A DNA stretch of 64,000 nt from Bacillus sp. NTK074B (GTDB lineage Bacteria; Bacillota; Bacilli; Bacillales; Bacillaceae_B): assembly GCF_017303375.1 (NCBI RefSeq), contig NZ_JAFKOH010000011.1, forward strand, positions 62,001-126,000, read 5' to 3'. Every line of letters starts with the position of its first letter. Within the stretch, counting starts at the first letter, position 1. The notes beneath the pieces are model-generated. The model was not told the origin of the DNA, searched no databases, and saw only the letters and a list, made by a program, of their open reading frames with translations. The translations under genes were made by a program, and so were the position numbers. Shown here piece after piece: positions 24,991 through 34,765 of the stretch.

Positions 24991-25551
24991 TTTCAAATCA
25001 CCTAATTTTTATTTATGTAGTTACCCTCTTGGCTGTTATCGACATATGTACACGGTACGCAACCAGAGTCGTCTTTACCACCGTTAGACAAAAATTGGTG
25101 AAAAAACTCGAATTACGCTTCCGAAAATAATTATAACATCACTTTATAGTAAGTTAAGGAAAAAAATTATTACATTTTCATTTCAGAACGTGAAAAAATG
25201 TGAATTTATTACCTGTTTTACTGTCGATTTTACCTATTTTCAGATGAAAATATAGTTCTTTACGACTAGTATCAGGTGCTAAGACTACTGGCTGAATTTC
25301 TAGTTGCATAATAAGAGAAACGTTATGGTGATGCTATTCTGATTAAGTTACTAGGTTATAATTGTGACCATCTAAATGATCAAGGATTTAAGGTTTTTGA
25401 TACGAAAACATTCTGTAATATATACTTAAAAAATGACTAGAAAAACCTTGTTGATAAATATATTAGTATTAAGAAATGGTGGACATTTGATATTGACGGA
25501 CTGAATTCAGGCAAAAAAAGAAGAACCCCACCGTGGATTCTTCTTCTGATC
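24991..25551. other. intergenic region upstream of ftsE
   Basis: AT-rich, about 560 bases. It should hold the ftsE promoter, but no single consensus pair stands out. A 42-codon plus-strand open stretch at 25315-25440 has no start codon or ribosome site and may be a gene remnant. The cccB terminator lies at the right edge. Confidence 0.6.
25512..25546 (-). terminator. terminator after cccB
   Basis: Stem of GAAGAATCCA type at 25520-25543 (one mismatch) followed on the minus strand by TTTTTTT. Confidence 0.85.
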
Positions 25552-25866
25552 TTATTTCTTATTGGATAACCATTCAGCCACTGCTTCTGCTTCCTCACCT
25601 TCAATGAGTCCGGGAGGCATTTGACCTTTACCATTCTTAATTGTATCAAGGATCTGATCTTTGCTCAGCTCGGCCCCGATGTTTTTCAGGGCCGGCCCCA
25701 TTCCGCCTTCAAGGTTCCCACCATGGCAGCTGGTGCACTTATTTGTTACGATTTTTTCAGGGTCCACTCCGCCGGAGCTTGTTTCTGTACTGTCACCGCC
25801 GTCACCGCCACAGGCAGCCAGTACCAATGAAGCGCCAAAAAGAACACCTAGCAGCTTTTTCTTCAT
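25552..25866 (-). CDS. cccB: Cytochrome c-551 lipoprotein
   Basis: A 104-residue small c-type cytochrome: lipoprotein signal with lipobox LAAC at residues 16-19, a Gly/Asp/Ser linker, one haem site CTSCH, and the axial methionine in GQMPPG. It is membrane-anchored by lipid and carries electrons outside the membrane. It follows yvjA by 82 bases, as in the B. subtilis cccB region. ATG at 25866. Confidence 0.93.
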   Translation of the reverse strand: MKKKLLGVLFGASLVLAACGGDGGDSTETSSGGVDPEKIVTNKCTSCHGGNLEGGMGPALKNIGAELSKDQILDTIKNGKGQMPPGLIEGEEAEAVAEWLSNKK

Positions 25867-25914
25867 TTATTATCCCCCTCGGAAAACATTTTTCAGAGTC
25901 GCGGATGTGTTACA

Positions 25915-25927
25915 AGGTCCGTCCCTC
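25915..25927. repeat. GAGGTCCGTCCCTC-family motif
   Basis: AGGTCCGTCCCTC between yvjA and cccB; one of the dispersed copies of the family. Confidence 0.75.
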
Positions 25928-25948
25928 CCTTACATAATTATACCAAGT

Positions 25949-26821
25949 TTAAACCCGTTTGAAACCTTCTCCCAATACTTCTGAAGCGTCCATTGTAACG
26001 ACAAATGCAGAAGGATCAATGGTTTTGACCAGTTGTTTCAGTTTTGTGAATTCTGTTTGGTCGACCACGCACATGAGGATGGGGCGCTCATCGTCCGTAT
26101 ATCCACCGTATGCAGATAGTTTTGTCACCCCGCGGTCGATTTTATTCAGGATTCCTTCACGAACTTCTTCCTGACGATTGGTGATGATCAAGGCCATTTT
26201 CGATCTGCTTATCCCGACCTGTACGAGATCGATGGTTTTACTTGTCACATACAAACCGATTAAGGCATATAATCCACGCTCTATATCATAAACGATGGCA
26301 GCCGAAAGAACGATCATTCCATCAATAAGGGCGACACATGTTCCAAGTGACAGTCCCGTGAATTTATTTACGATCTGTGCAGCAAGGTCCGTCCCTCCAG
26401 TCGAGGCTCTTCCCCGGAACACGATCCCTAATCCAAGTCCTACACCGATTCCCCCAAAAAGGGCACCGAGCAGGGGATCTTCCGTCCATGGTTTCCAGTC
26501 TTCGGTCAAGAATACGACCAGTGGTAAAAATACCGTACCGATAGCCGTTTTGACACCGAATTGCAAGCCGAGGAAGATTAGGCCTGCTATAAATAACGGA
26601 ATATTGAATGCCCACTGGACATATGCAGGCTTCCAGTCAAACAGTCCATTCAAAATGGTCGATATCCCGCTCACCCCTCCGGAAGCTACCTCGTTCGGAA
26701 GTAAAAACACATTAAACGCAATGGCCACAATCGTCGACCCAAACACAACAAACAAATACTCTAACAACTTCTCTTTCCGTGGATTATCTACCTGTTCACG
26801 ACGCCTTTCCTTCAAACCCAT
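25949..26821 (-). CDS. yvjA: YitT-family membrane protein YvjA
   Basis: A 290-residue protein with about five to six transmembrane segments (residues 20-190) and a C-terminal DUF2179 cytosolic domain (GGYTDDERPILMCVV). STGGTDLAAQI is a conserved YitT motif. Function of the family is unknown; transport is suspected. ATG at 26821 with AAAGGAG nine bases upstream; the longer open frame upstream is intergenic. Synteny with prfB and cccB supports the name. A 13-base copy of the GAGGTCCGTCCCTC repeat motif coincides with the GGTDL codons. Confidence 0.85.
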   Translation of the reverse strand: MGLKERRREQVDNPRKEKLLEYLFVVFGSTIVAIAFNVFLLPNEVASGGVSGISTILNGLFDWKPAYVQWAFNIPLFIAGLIFLGLQFGVKTAIGTVFLPLVVFLTEDWKPWTEDPLLGALFGGIGVGLGLGIVFRGRASTGGTDLAAQIVNKFTGLSLGTCVALIDGMIVLSAAIVYDIERGLYALIGLYVTSKTIDLVQVGISRSKMALIITNRQEEVREGILNKIDRGVTKLSAYGGYTDDERPILMCVVDQTEFTKLKQLVKTIDPSAFVVTMDASEVLGEGFKRV

Positions 26822-26891
26822 CCAGTACGACTCCTTTAACCTATGTATTAATAGTATGAGTACAAACCACTCCTTTGATGCACCCCTCTTC

Positions 26892-27199
26892 AGGGACGGA
26901 CCTCTAGATCTGGACATCCTTTTTGTGAAGAAGTATACAATCAATGACGGAGTTGCACTCTCAATTCTAATGAAACAAAAGTTGATATCGTGATGCATAT
27001 CGAGAAAATAAAGCGCTCTAATTCCCTCTGCATCAACCTTTGAGAGTATAGCATGGGCACATAAAGGTGTAAATAACAGTCCAATAACGTGTTAAAGCAT
27101 TAATGGGATGAGGTCAAATGGAAGAGACGTTATGAGGGACGGACCTCTGCAAAGGGGGTGTAAGACGGCCGATATATGCCTTTTTGAGGTCCGTCCCTC
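26892..27199. repeat. three GAGGTCCGTCCCTC-family motifs
   Basis: AGGGACGGACCTC at 26892-26904, GAGGGACGGACCTC at 27134-27147 and the inverted GAGGTCCGTCCCTC at 27186-27199. The last two form an inverted pair with 14-base perfect arms. Confidence 0.8.
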
Positions 27200-27205
27200 A
27201 ATAGG

Positions 27206-27248
27206 GATTAAAAAAACTGCCCTTTCCGGTAATCGGGAGGGCAGTTTG
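27206..27248 (-). terminator. terminator after prfB
   Basis: Arms AAACTGCCCT (27214-27223) and AGGGCAGTTT (27238-27247) are perfect complements; an inner CCGGTAATCGGG adds to the stem. The minus strand continues with TTTTTTAATC. Confidence 0.88.
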
Positions 27249-27253
27249 GCATT

Positions 27254-28355
27254 TTATTGTATTCTGGATCTCAGGTAGGCGTTGATGAATGGATCGATGT
27301 CTCCGTCCATGACGCCCTGTACGTTTCCTGATTCTGTGTTGGTTCTGTGGTCTTTGACCATGGAGTATGGGTGGAAGACGTAGGAACGGATCTGGCTTCC
27401 CCATCCGATTTCCTTTTGCTCTCCACGGATTTCAGCAAGCTCCTGCTCTTGTTCTTCGATCCGCTTCTGGTAGAGCTTCGCTTTCAGCATTTTCATGGCT
27501 GACTCACGGTTCTTGATTTGAGAACGTTCTGATTGGCACGTTACCACGACATTGGTCGGCAAGTGAGTGATTCGGACAGCTGAGTCGGTTGTATTGATGT
27601 GCTGTCCACCGGCTCCACTTGCACGGTACGTATCGATTTTCAAATCTTCTGTACGGATATCGATTTCGATTTCTTCATTGAATTCCGGCATCACTTCACA
27701 GGACACAAATGAAGTGTGACGACGGCCCGAAGAATCAAACGGTGAAATACGCACAAGACGGTGTACGCCTTTTTCAGCTTTTAAGTAGCCGTATGCGTTG
27801 TGGCCCTTAATTGCTAAGGTAACACTCTTGATTCCAGCTTCATCCCCTGGAAGATAATCGAGTGTTTCCACTTTGAATCCACGTTTTTCACCCCAACGCG
27901 TGTACATACGAAGAAGCATGGAACCCCAATCTTGTGACTCGGTTCCGCCTGCACCGGGATGCAGTTCGAGGATGGCGTTGTTTTTATCATGCTCTTCACT
28001 AAGAAGAAGTTGAAGCTCGTAGTCATTTAGACGTTTGACCAGGTCAGCAAGCTCTTCTTCCAGGTCTTTTTGAAGTTCTTCGTCCGGCTCTTCTTTAACT
28101 AATTCAAGGGTCAACTCCAAGTTCTCCTGGGATTCAAGCAATGATTTGTATTCATTGACGAGATCTTTCAGACCGTTTCCTTCATTGATCAGTCCTTGTG
28201 CTGCTTGCTGGTCATCCCAGAAGTCGGGTTGGACCATGATTTCGTCCAGTTCCTGGATTCTTGCCTCTTTGTTTTCTAAGTCAAAGAGACCCCCTGAAGT
28301 CCGCTAATGTTTTAGCTGATTTTTCTAACTCTGCTCTGATTTCTGATAGTTCCAT
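27254..28355 (-). CDS. prfB: Peptide chain release factor 2 with programmed +1 frameshift
   Basis: Recognises UGA and UAA stop codons on the ribosome. Translation starts at the ATG at 28355 (GAGGTGA six bases upstream) and reads 24 codons to CTT, then meets in-frame TGA at 28283-28281. The classic shift site is complete: AGGGGG, three bases, CTT TGA C. Skipping one base (T28283) continues in the long frame from 28282, giving 366 residues, the normal length. The SPF codon-recognition motif (RISPFDSSG) and the catalytic GGQ ([10 protein letters not shown]) are present. RF2 shortage promotes the shift, an autoregulatory loop. Not a real frameshift mutation. Confidence 0.96.
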
Positions 28356-28423
28356 GTGTGGTCACCTCTATAGTTATTTGGGTTGTTGATGTTTGTAAAA
28401 GTCATTTTGGAGTTTATATTAGC

Positions 28424-28465
28424 CAGTGGTGTGATTTCCGCTGCAGGTGCTCGCTTCAATCAATA
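28424..28465. repeat. fragment of palindromic repeat
   Basis: The sequence with GTGATTTCCGCTGCAGGTGCTCGCTTC resembles part of the type 1 palindrome at 20848-21028 and looks like a decayed copy upstream of prfB. Confidence 0.4.
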
Positions 28466-28540
28466 GTGTTTTAACACTTGCCATTTTACAATTCACTATT
28501 AATGCCCTCTACTTTATCTAACCTATAAAAAACGGAAAAG

Positions 28541-28577
28541 TACCTGGGATTTATTTTAGCAAAATAAGTCCCAGGTA
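28541..28577 (-). terminator. terminator after secA
   Basis: Seventeen-base arms, TACCTGGGATTTATTTT against AAAATAAGTCCCAGGTA, differ at one pair. A short CTTTTCC follows on the minus strand. Confidence 0.8.
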
Positions 28578-28595
28578 TCATCTCATTTCTTTTCG

Positions 28596-31106
28596 TTATC
28601 CGGTTATGCCGTGGCAGTGTTTGTATTTTTTGCCGCTTCCGCATGGGCATGGGTCGTTGCGGCCGACGTCTGCCTGTTTGCGGACTGGTTGTTTTTTGGC
28701 TTTTGCTCCGTCTTCTTTCGGGTTGACCGCTTGGCCTTTGGCCACTTCCTGACGTTCCAGGTTGTTGCGGATTTCCGCTTTCATGACGTATTTGGCCACG
28801 TCTTCTTCGATGGCAAGGACCATGCTTTCGAACATGGCGAATCCTTCATGCTGGTATTCACGCAGCGGATCGTTTTGTCCGTATGCACGAAGGTGGATAC
28901 CCTGACGAAGTTGATCCATGGCATCGATATGGTCGATCCATTTCGTATCGACGGCGCGAAGCAGAATGACTTTTTCAAATTCTCGCATCTGCTCAGGTGT
29001 CAGCTGCTCTTCTTTTTCATTGTAGCGGTGCTGTACATCTTCAAAGATGAGAGCGATCATTTCATCGGCTTCTTTTCCGCGAAGATCATCGACTGTCACG
29101 TCATTTTCAGGTAGAAGGTTGGCATTGACGTAATCTACGATACCTTGCAGATTCCAGTTCTCCATCTCTTCTTCTGACGTATGTGCCGCTACCTGGCGTT
29201 CGATGGCTGATTTGATCATGCCTTCAACGATGTCGCGAAGGTTTTCGGAATCGATGACTTCATTACGCTGTTTGTAGATGATTTCACGCTGTTGACGGAG
29301 AACATCATCATATTGAAGTAGCTGTTTACGAGCGTCGAAGTTGTTTCCTTCCACCCGTTTTTGAGCTGATTCAACAGCACGGCTGACCATTTTACTTTGG
29401 ATCGGCTGGGAATCGTCCATTCCAAGGCGTTCCATCATGCTCTTCATGTTGTCAGAGCCGAACCTTCTCATCAACTCATCTTCCATTGAAAGGTAGAACT
29501 GAGTAACCCCTGGATCTCCCTGACGTCCTGAACGTCCACGGAGCTGATTATCGATACGTCTTGATTCGTGACGTTCCGTACCGATGACGGCAAGACCGCC
29601 AACTTCGATGACGCCTTCCCCAAGCTTGATATCCGTACCACGACCGGCCATATTTGTCGCGATGGTGACAGCACCGGGCTGACCCGCTTCTAAAATGATT
29701 TCCGCTTCACGGCCATGGTTTTTCGCATTCAATACATTATGGCGAACGCCTTTTTTCGTAAGAAGCTTGGAAATCAATTCTGATGTTTCAACGGCAACCG
29801 TACCGACCAGTACAGGTTGTCCTTTATCGTTTCGTTCTTTGATATCTTCCACAACCGCGTTAAACTTCCCTTCGATGGAAGCATAAATTAAATCGGCGCG
29901 GTCATCACGAACGATCGGTCTATTCGTCGGAATCACAATAACATTCATATTGTAGATATTGCGGAACTCTTCTTCTTCCGTCTTCGCCGTACCCGTCATA
30001 CCTGACAGCTTTTCGTACATACGGAAGTAGTTCTGGAACGTGATCGTTGCCATGGTCATGCTTTCGTTTTGAATTTCAAGACCTTCTTTGGCTTCGATTG
30101 ATTGGTGAAGACCGTCACTGTAACGGCGTCCCTTCATCAGACGTCCCGTGAAGGAGTCAACGATAATAATTTCGCCTTCCTGCACCACATAATCAACGTC
30201 ACGGTGCATACTCACGTGAGCTTTCAACGCCTGGTTGATGTGATGGTTAAGAGTGACGTGTGAAATATCAAACAGGTTATCAATATGGAAGGCCCTTTCC
30301 ACCTTGCTGATTCCGTCTTCCGTCAATTGAACACCCTTTGTTTTTTCATCATATGTGTAGTCTTCTTCTTTTTTAAGGGTGCGTACGACCGCGTTCGCCT
30401 GGATATAAAGTTGAGGCGTGCGCTGGGCGTTACCTGAAATGATCAATGGTGTACGTGCTTCATCAATTAAGATGGAGTCAACTTCATCAATGACGGCAAA
30501 ATGAAGGCTGCGCTGCACCATTTGCTCTTTGTACAGGACCATATTGTCACGAAGGTAATCGAAGCCGAATTCGTTATTCGTACCGTACGTGATGTCTGCG
30601 CTATAGGCTTCGCGTTTTTCATCTTTGGACATAGAGTTGAGATTGAGTCCTACAGTCAATCCTAAGAAATTGTACAGTTTACCCATTTCCTCGGCATCAC
30701 GGCTGGCAAGATAATCATTGACCGTGATCACGTGAACGCCTTTTCCTGTGATGGCATTCAAGTAAACAGGCATTGTCGCCGTCAGGGTTTTACCTTCACC
30801 GGTTTTCATCTCTGAGATGTTCCCGCCGTGGAGGGAAATACCACCCATGAGCTGAACGCGGTACGGATAAAGTCCCAGTACGCGGCGAGCCGCTTCGCGA
30901 ACGACAGCAAATGCTTCAACAAGCATGTCCTCTAAATCTTCGCCTTTTTGGTAACGCTCCTTGAAACGCTCCGTTCTTTCACGGATTTCGTCATCCGTCA
31001 AACGCTCCATATCGGGGCCTAATTCTTCTATTTGATCGGCCAGTTTCTCCAGCCTCTTTAATTCCCTTTTATTTGCATCGAACACTTTATTTAATAGACC
31101 AAGCAT
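28596..31106 (-). CDS. secA: Protein translocase ATPase SecA
   Basis: An 836-residue motor of the Sec pathway that pushes preproteins through SecYEG. Motifs seen: Walker [54 protein letters not shown], and the C-terminal zinc-binding tail [17 protein letters not shown] that binds SecB-like partners or phospholipids. The ATG at 31106 with AAGGAG nine bases upstream gives the standard [10 protein letters not shown] start. It is upstream of prfB, as in B. subtilis, with a strong terminator between. Confidence 0.97.
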   Translation of the reverse strand: MLGLLNKVFDANKRELKRLEKLADQIEELGPDMERLTDDEIRERTERFKERYQKGEDLEDMLVEAFAVVREAARRVLGLYPYRVQLMGGISLHGGNISEMKTGEGKTLTATMPVYLNAITGKGVHVITVNDYLASRDAEEMGKLYNFLGLTVGLNLNSMSKDEKREAYSADITYGTNNEFGFDYLRDNMVLYKEQMVQRSLHFAVIDEVDSILIDEARTPLIISGNAQRTPQLYIQANAVVRTLKKEEDYTYDEKTKGVQLTEDGISKVERAFHIDNLFDISHVTLNHHINQALKAHVSMHRDVDYVVQEGEIIIVDSFTGRLMKGRRYSDGLHQSIEAKEGLEIQNESMTMATITFQNYFRMYEKLSGMTGTAKTEEEEFRNIYNMNVIVIPTNRPIVRDDRADLIYASIEGKFNAVVEDIKERNDKGQPVLVGTVAVETSELISKLLTKKGVRHNVLNAKNHGREAEIILEAGQPGAVTIATNMAGRGTDIKLGEGVIEVGGLAVIGTERHESRRIDNQLRGRSGRQGDPGVTQFYLSMEDELMRRFGSDNMKSMMERLGMDDSQPIQSKMVSRAVESAQKRVEGNNFDARKQLLQYDDVLRQQREIIYKQRNEVIDSENLRDIVEGMIKSAIERQVAAHTSEEEMENWNLQGIVDYVNANLLPENDVTVDDLRGKEADEMIALIFEDVQHRYNEKEEQLTPEQMREFEKVILLRAVDTKWIDHIDAMDQLRQGIHLRAYGQNDPLREYQHEGFAMFESMVLAIEEDVAKYVMKAEIRNNLERQEVAKGQAVNPKEDGAKAKKQPVRKQADVGRNDPCPCGSGKKYKHCHGITG

Positions 31107-31335
31107 GTATAAACGCTCCTTTATCTGTGTTGGAATAAGAGCCAAACGTCACAAGTATAACGAAAATAAATGAGATTCCGATGAGAATTATGTGAAATCC
31201 CTGTAAATTTCCAGGAACCTCTCCACATCACTCTACTTAAAATTCGCTACAAAACCCAATAATCCTCCCACCAAAACACGATATATTCCCTAACAATCTT
31301 ACCACTAACCCATATCGGTTACAACTTAAGCCTTT

Positions 31336-31433
31336 GAGGGACGGACCTCCCTTTTTCAGTCTTTTGAAGAAATGAATGCTATTATATCAAGCTTTTCATT
31401 CTAAAAGGTCATGAATCGGGAGGTCCGTCCCTC
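31336..31433. repeat. inverted GAGGTCCGTCCCTC pair
   Basis: GAGGGACGGACCTCC (31336-31350) and GGAGGTCCGTCCCTC (31419-31433) are perfect 15-base complements around about 68 AT-rich bases that themselves include a short AATGAA/TTCATT match. The arrangement resembles a two-copy REP element. Confidence 0.85.
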
Positions 31434-31463
31434 AAAAAAAGCCGCCTGTGATAGGCGACTTTT
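31434..31463 (-). terminator. terminator after SEC-C protein gene
   Basis: Stem AAGTCGCCT / AGGCGGCTT on the minus strand with a TATCAC loop, then seven T residues. Confidence 0.82.
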
Positions 31464-31485
31464 ATGGGCAGTTATTCAGTTCTGG

Positions 31486-32601
31486 TTAGGCGTTCACTGT
31501 TTTCAGCAGTTCGTAGACGGTGTCCTGGTAGCTTTCCCAGATTTGTTTGCTTCGTCTGGAGATGCTGTTGGCAGAGACATCGAAGTATTCGGCCAGTTCT
31601 TTTTGAACGTGGCGGATGCTGATTTCGTCGATGTTCTTCGCCATGTCGACCATTGCCCCTGAGTAGATTTTCGGGTTACGGATCGTCGGGCGTTCTGTGT
31701 AGAAGTATTTTTCCAATACGGCTACAAGCAGTTCACTTTCTTTCTTGTTCTCCCCTTTTTCTAAAAGGAAGGTTTGAAGTGACGTGATGGCTTCGTTGTA
31801 TTCCGGCGTCTTCCAGATTTCGACTCCTTCGATGGAGTCTTCCGCATTCTCATCAGAATCGTGTCCTGTTTCTGATTCCACGGGTTTAGATGCCGATTTT
31901 CCAGCCTTTTTCTTCTCCGCACTATAAAGAACAAATCCGACATCCGCAATTTCCAGGTACTGACCTGATAGGTAATCATGGAGAGTTTCAAATTCACCCT
32001 GTTCATAACGGATGTTCACTAATTCCATCGCGGCCTTTTCAATGGCTGGATAAATGAAGTATTGGGCAAACGGAAGGTACTTCTCTCCATTCGGTAATAG
32101 TAATCCTAAGAAGAAGCTGTTCTCCTCAAGCTTTCCGAACTTTTCCGTTACGACAAGGGTATCCCCGGAAATTGCTTCATCGACGCGCAGCGTATGGTCA
32201 TCCAGCTTCTCAACCGTACCGGCTGTCACTCGAATGTTCTTCCATGATTCCAATACTTCTGCCGTCTGGGGACGTGTCACCGTGCTCAACTGTTTATCCA
32301 CGAAACGTTCAATTAAACGAACACCATCAGCATCCTTTTGAGTCGCTCCGTACCAGCTGACAAATGCCATTTCATATATATCCGGATCCGCCTGCATCAA
32401 ATCCATTTTGGACAGATAGTGATGATAGCTTTCCTCCATCTCTGCAGACTGAGCCGTAGCGATAAAGTCATACAGCTGGGCCTGAAGCACATCAAGCTCC
32501 TGATTCACCAGGGTATCTATATTAACAACGTTTTCACAGCATTTCTTATATTTCTTTCCACTGCCGCATGGGCATGGTTCATTTCTACCGACTGTACTCA
32601 T
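31486..32601 (-). CDS. SEC-C zinc-motif protein of unknown function
   Basis: A 371-residue protein. Residues 6-20 ([15 protein letters not shown]) are a SEC-C zinc-binding motif nearly identical to the SecA tail encoded by the next gene. The rest is helical and acidic, with a Ser/Glu/Asp-rich linker (about residues 230-260), and the C-terminal 60 residues contain a possible helix-turn-helix-like ADYFDVSANSISRRS type stretch. No catalytic motif recognised. Start at ATG 32601, with GGAGGT ten bases upstream. Proximity to secA may be coincidental or may reflect a shared zinc-motif partner. Confidence 0.75.
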   Translation of the reverse strand: MSTVGRNEPCPCGSGKKYKKCCENVVNIDTLVNQELDVLQAQLYDFIATAQSAEMEESYHHYLSKMDLMQADPDIYEMAFVSWYGATQKDADGVRLIERFVDKQLSTVTRPQTAEVLESWKNIRVTAGTVEKLDDHTLRVDEAISGDTLVVTEKFGKLEENSFFLGLLLPNGEKYLPFAQYFIYPAIEKAAMELVNIRYEQGEFETLHDYLSGQYLEIADVGFVLYSAEKKKAGKSASKPVESETGHDSDENAEDSIEGVEIWKTPEYNEAITSLQTFLLEKGENKKESELLVAVLEKYFYTERPTIRNPKIYSGAMVDMAKNIDEISIRHVQKELAEYFDVSANSISRRSKQIWESYQDTVYELLKTVNA

Positions 32602-32689
32602 GTTTGTATTTACCTCCAACTTCTCTGAGTCCCGTACACAAAGGTTCATTATATAACATTTCAAGCAAGCATTAAACTGTTTTAAAACA

Positions 32690-32728
32690 AGAAAAAAGAA
32701 CCAATCGATTTCCGACTGGTTCTTTTTC
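32690..32728 (-). terminator. terminator after DUF1028 gene
   Basis: Stem AAAGAACCAGTCG / CGATTGGTTCTTT (minus strand; one wobble) with a five-base loop, followed by TTTCTTG. Confidence 0.88.
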
Positions 32729-32731
32729 CAA

Positions 32732-33568
32732 TTATCTATCCTGCTTTTTCATATAATCCAATACGTCCAAATCGATATAATTCTCTTCCTGCTCACGCAT
32801 TTCAAAGTTTTCGGTGTGGAGATAGTCTTTCAAATTCTGATAGAGGGACTGCTTGTCTTTCGCATAACCGAGCCGGGTGAGTTCCCCTTCCACTTCGCCA
32901 TGAATATCTCCCTCCAATAATACCACTCTGCCGGCATCCGATTCTTTGAAGTAAAGCTGATGGAGTTGATAGATTCTCTTCAGTTCTTTGATAGGAGAGG
33001 CGTGATCATCCACCCTTAAATCGATATACCGGTCGTTGAAACCGCCATACCCGCCGTTTTCCTTTACGACTAAAAGCGCCGCGGACTGCATCCCCCGGGA
33101 GTCACCACCTGCTTCCTGTCCGGCTTCAAGAGCTTGGAGCAACCTCTCAGCCAAGGATCCAGCGGTAGACTCAAAGGTATCCGCCATCGCCTTCACTGTA
33201 TTCTGATCTACTAATATATTTCCCTGCGCGGCAAAGTGCTTTCCTGTCTGGCCGCCAGCCCAGTCATAACACCCTTCTCCAATGAACGTGGCCGGGTTTC
33301 CACCGGCATCGATCAACCCCACCTGGCGTAACGGACGCTCGGGGTCATCTCTTGTAATGATTTCGAGGGCTTCCTCCGCTGTCTTTCCTTCTTTCATCAG
33401 TTGAAGTGCGTGCGGTCCGTAAGAAGTATTCGCATAAGACTGGGTCGCCACTGCACCAACTCCTGCTTTTGCAAAAGGTACAACGGAACCGACACCGAGA
33501 AATTTGGATTGGACTGCGATTCCCCATTCTTTTTCTTCCGGGTCATAGCCTACAATGGAATATGTCAT
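32732..33568 (-). CDS. DUF1028 family protein
   Basis: A 278-residue protein. The first 190 residues match the DUF1028 family, which has an Ntn-hydrolase-like fold: start MTYSIVGYDPEEKEWGIAVQ, VPFAKAGVGAVATQSYAN, and FAAQGNILVD. The C-terminal 85 residues are a charged helical tail sometimes fused to this family. The biochemical role is unknown; a peptidoglycan or amide-hydrolysing role has been suspected for such folds. ATG at 33568 with AAAGGAGG upstream. Confidence 0.8.
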   Translation of the reverse strand: MTYSIVGYDPEEKEWGIAVQSKFLGVGSVVPFAKAGVGAVATQSYANTSYGPHALQLMKEGKTAEEALEIITRDDPERPLRQVGLIDAGGNPATFIGEGCYDWAGGQTGKHFAAQGNILVDQNTVKAMADTFESTAGSLAERLLQALEAGQEAGGDSRGMQSAALLVVKENGGYGGFNDRYIDLRVDDHASPIKELKRIYQLHQLYFKESDAGRVVLLEGDIHGEVEGELTRLGYAKDKQSLYQNLKDYLHTENFEMREQEENYIDLDVLDYMKKQDR

Positions 33569-33763
33569 GATGAAATCCTCCTTTAAATAATGCGAGGGAT
33601 TTAATCCTTAGATTAAATAACCCATCTTTGCGATTTAAAACCTCACTGAAGAAAATTACCCCTCCCCAGAAGTCGTAGAATTTCATTTAAATTTCCTACT
33701 TTTTTATATACCTTACCTTCAAACTTCGACAAAAAATGGTAAATTCCTCCTATGAATTCAAAA

Positions 33764-33792
33764 AATCCTGCGGTCAGCTTGACCGCAGGATT
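33764..33792 (-). terminator. terminator after hpf
   Basis: Perfect 13-bp stem AATCCTGCGGTCA / TGACCGCAGGATT with a three-base loop, then TTTTTGAA on the minus strand. Confidence 0.9.
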
Positions 33793-33806
33793 CCTTGGTT
33801 ATCAAA

Positions 33807-34385
33807 TTAGTTTGTTTCAATTAAACCGTATTTACCGTCACGACGCTTGTACACAATGTTTGTCGCATTGGTTTCCGCGTCAGTAAAGATGAAGAATGTA
33901 TGACCGAGCATGTTCATCTGCAGGATGGCTTCTTCACTGTCCATCGGCTTCAGATTGAACTGCTTCGTTCTTACTACTTCCGTATCATCCTCTTCCTCCA
34001 GTTCAACGGCAGCTGCGCCATTAGGAGAAACGTGATTCAGATCTTCCTGAGCCGCGAAGAACTCCTTCGGGCTGCCCTTTTCACGCATCTTGCGGTTCAC
34101 TCTTGTTTTATGTTTGCGAATTTGACGCTCCAATTTATCTACTATCAGATCAATGGCCGCATACATATCCGTGTTGCGTTCCTCTGCACGTAACACTAAA
34201 TGCGGCATTGGAATAGTCACTTCAGTTTTCGTATTTTTATCAGGATACACTTTTAAATTAACATGTACATTTGCATCAGGAGTTTCATTAAAGTAACGAT
34301 CTAACTTGCCAATCTTCTTCTCCACGTGTTCGCGAATCGCTGGAGTTACCTCAATGTTCTCGCCTCGAATGTTGTAGTTCAACAT
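33807..34385 (-). CDS. hpf: Long-form ribosome hibernation promoting factor
   Basis: A 192-residue protein: residues 1-100 are the ribosome-binding HPF/RaiA domain ([36 protein letters not shown]), and residues 130-190 the dimerisation domain ([21 protein letters not shown]) that joins two 70S ribosomes into 100S dimers in stationary phase. ATG at 34385 with AAAGGAGGAG upstream. A sigma-H-like promoter is visible about 45-60 bases upstream. Matches B. subtilis YvyD/Hpf in position between secA and fliT. Confidence 0.95.
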   Translation of the reverse strand: MLNYNIRGENIEVTPAIREHVEKKIGKLDRYFNETPDANVHVNLKVYPDKNTKTEVTIPMPHLVLRAEERNTDMYAAIDLIVDKLERQIRKHKTRVNRKMREKGSPKEFFAAQEDLNHVSPNGAAAVELEEEDDTEVVRTKQFNLKPMDSEEAILQMNMLGHTFFIFTDAETNATNIVYKRRDGKYGLIETN

Positions 34386-34423
34386 GTAAACTCCTCCTTT
34401 TAAAAATAAAGCTATGTTTATAT

Positions 34424-34450
34424 ATTCTATGTTCCCTCCAATTATCCTTC
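34424..34450 (-). promoter_or_regulatory. putative sigma-H-type promoter of hpf
   Basis: On the minus strand AGGATAAT is followed 13-14 bases later by ATAGAAT, close to the sigma-H pattern AGGAwwT / GAAT. The B. subtilis homolog is known to be driven by sigma-H and sigma-B. No sigma-B site is obvious. Confidence 0.45.
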
Positions 34451-34670
34451 TTAAACTTTCTTAATTTTTTGTGAAGTTTGTAATGTGGTGTCGAAGGTGT
34501 TGGTGTATAAGGGGTTGGAGTGTTTTAAGAGTGAGGTGGGGGTTGCGAGTTTTTTGGATTCACCCGGGACTCTTTGTGGTATGATTATCTCACTTTTTTG
34601 GGGGATGAGACGTTGGGAGTGTGGAGGTTTTGTGGAGAGTTTGGGGCAGAATTGTGAATGGTGGGTCTTA

Positions 34671-34761
34671 GCGTGCCAGGTACTATTGCTGGGTTTGGTG
34701 CCTGGCACTATTATTGGGTTTGGTGCCTGGCACCTTCTCCGCTTTTCGTGCCAGGCACCCT
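34671..34761. repeat. REP array, GGTGCCTGGCACC family (left of RAYT)
   Basis: Four imperfect copies of the palindrome: CGTGCCAGGTA, GGTGCCTGGCAC, GGTGCCTGGCACC and CGTGCCAGGCACC, spaced by about 15-20 bases. A matching array lies on the other side of the transposase gene, and one hairpin copy lies far away after degV. Confidence 0.9.
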
Positions 34762-34765
34762 CTTA

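Larger units (their letters stand above)
26822..27253. other. intergenic region between prfB and yvjA
   Basis: About 430 bases. It contains the prfB terminator, three copies of the GAGGTCCGTCCCTC motif (26892-26904, 27134-27147 and 27186-27199) and no credible gene. The minus-strand frame running through it from yvjA lacks a ribosome site. Confidence 0.7.
31107..31485. other. intergenic region upstream of secA
   Basis: About 380 bases with no gene. It holds an inverted pair of the GAGGTCCGTCCCTC motif (31336-31433) and the terminator of the SEC-C gene. The secA promoter should lie at about 31110-31330, but no strong consensus is evident. Confidence 0.7.
34386..34765. other. intergenic region between RAYT remnant and hpf
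   Basis: About 380 bases: the hpf promoter at the left, a G-rich plus-strand stretch at 34485-34660 with no believable gene, and a REP array at 34671-34761. Overlapping frames on both strands lack ribosome sites and recognisable features. Confidence 0.65.

Noticed and set aside
25315-25440. Plus-strand open stretch of 42 codons reading RYGDAILIKLLGYN
   Set aside because: No start codon or ribosome site; could be a gene remnant, but not enough to call.
26385-26397. Repeat insertion inside yvjA
   Set aside because: The codons give the conserved YitT motif GGTDL, so this copy may be a chance match under coding constraint.
28281-28283. Frameshift mutation in prfB
   Set aside because: The site is the conserved programmed +1 shift (AGGGGG, CTT TGA C) and restores the normal 366-residue product.
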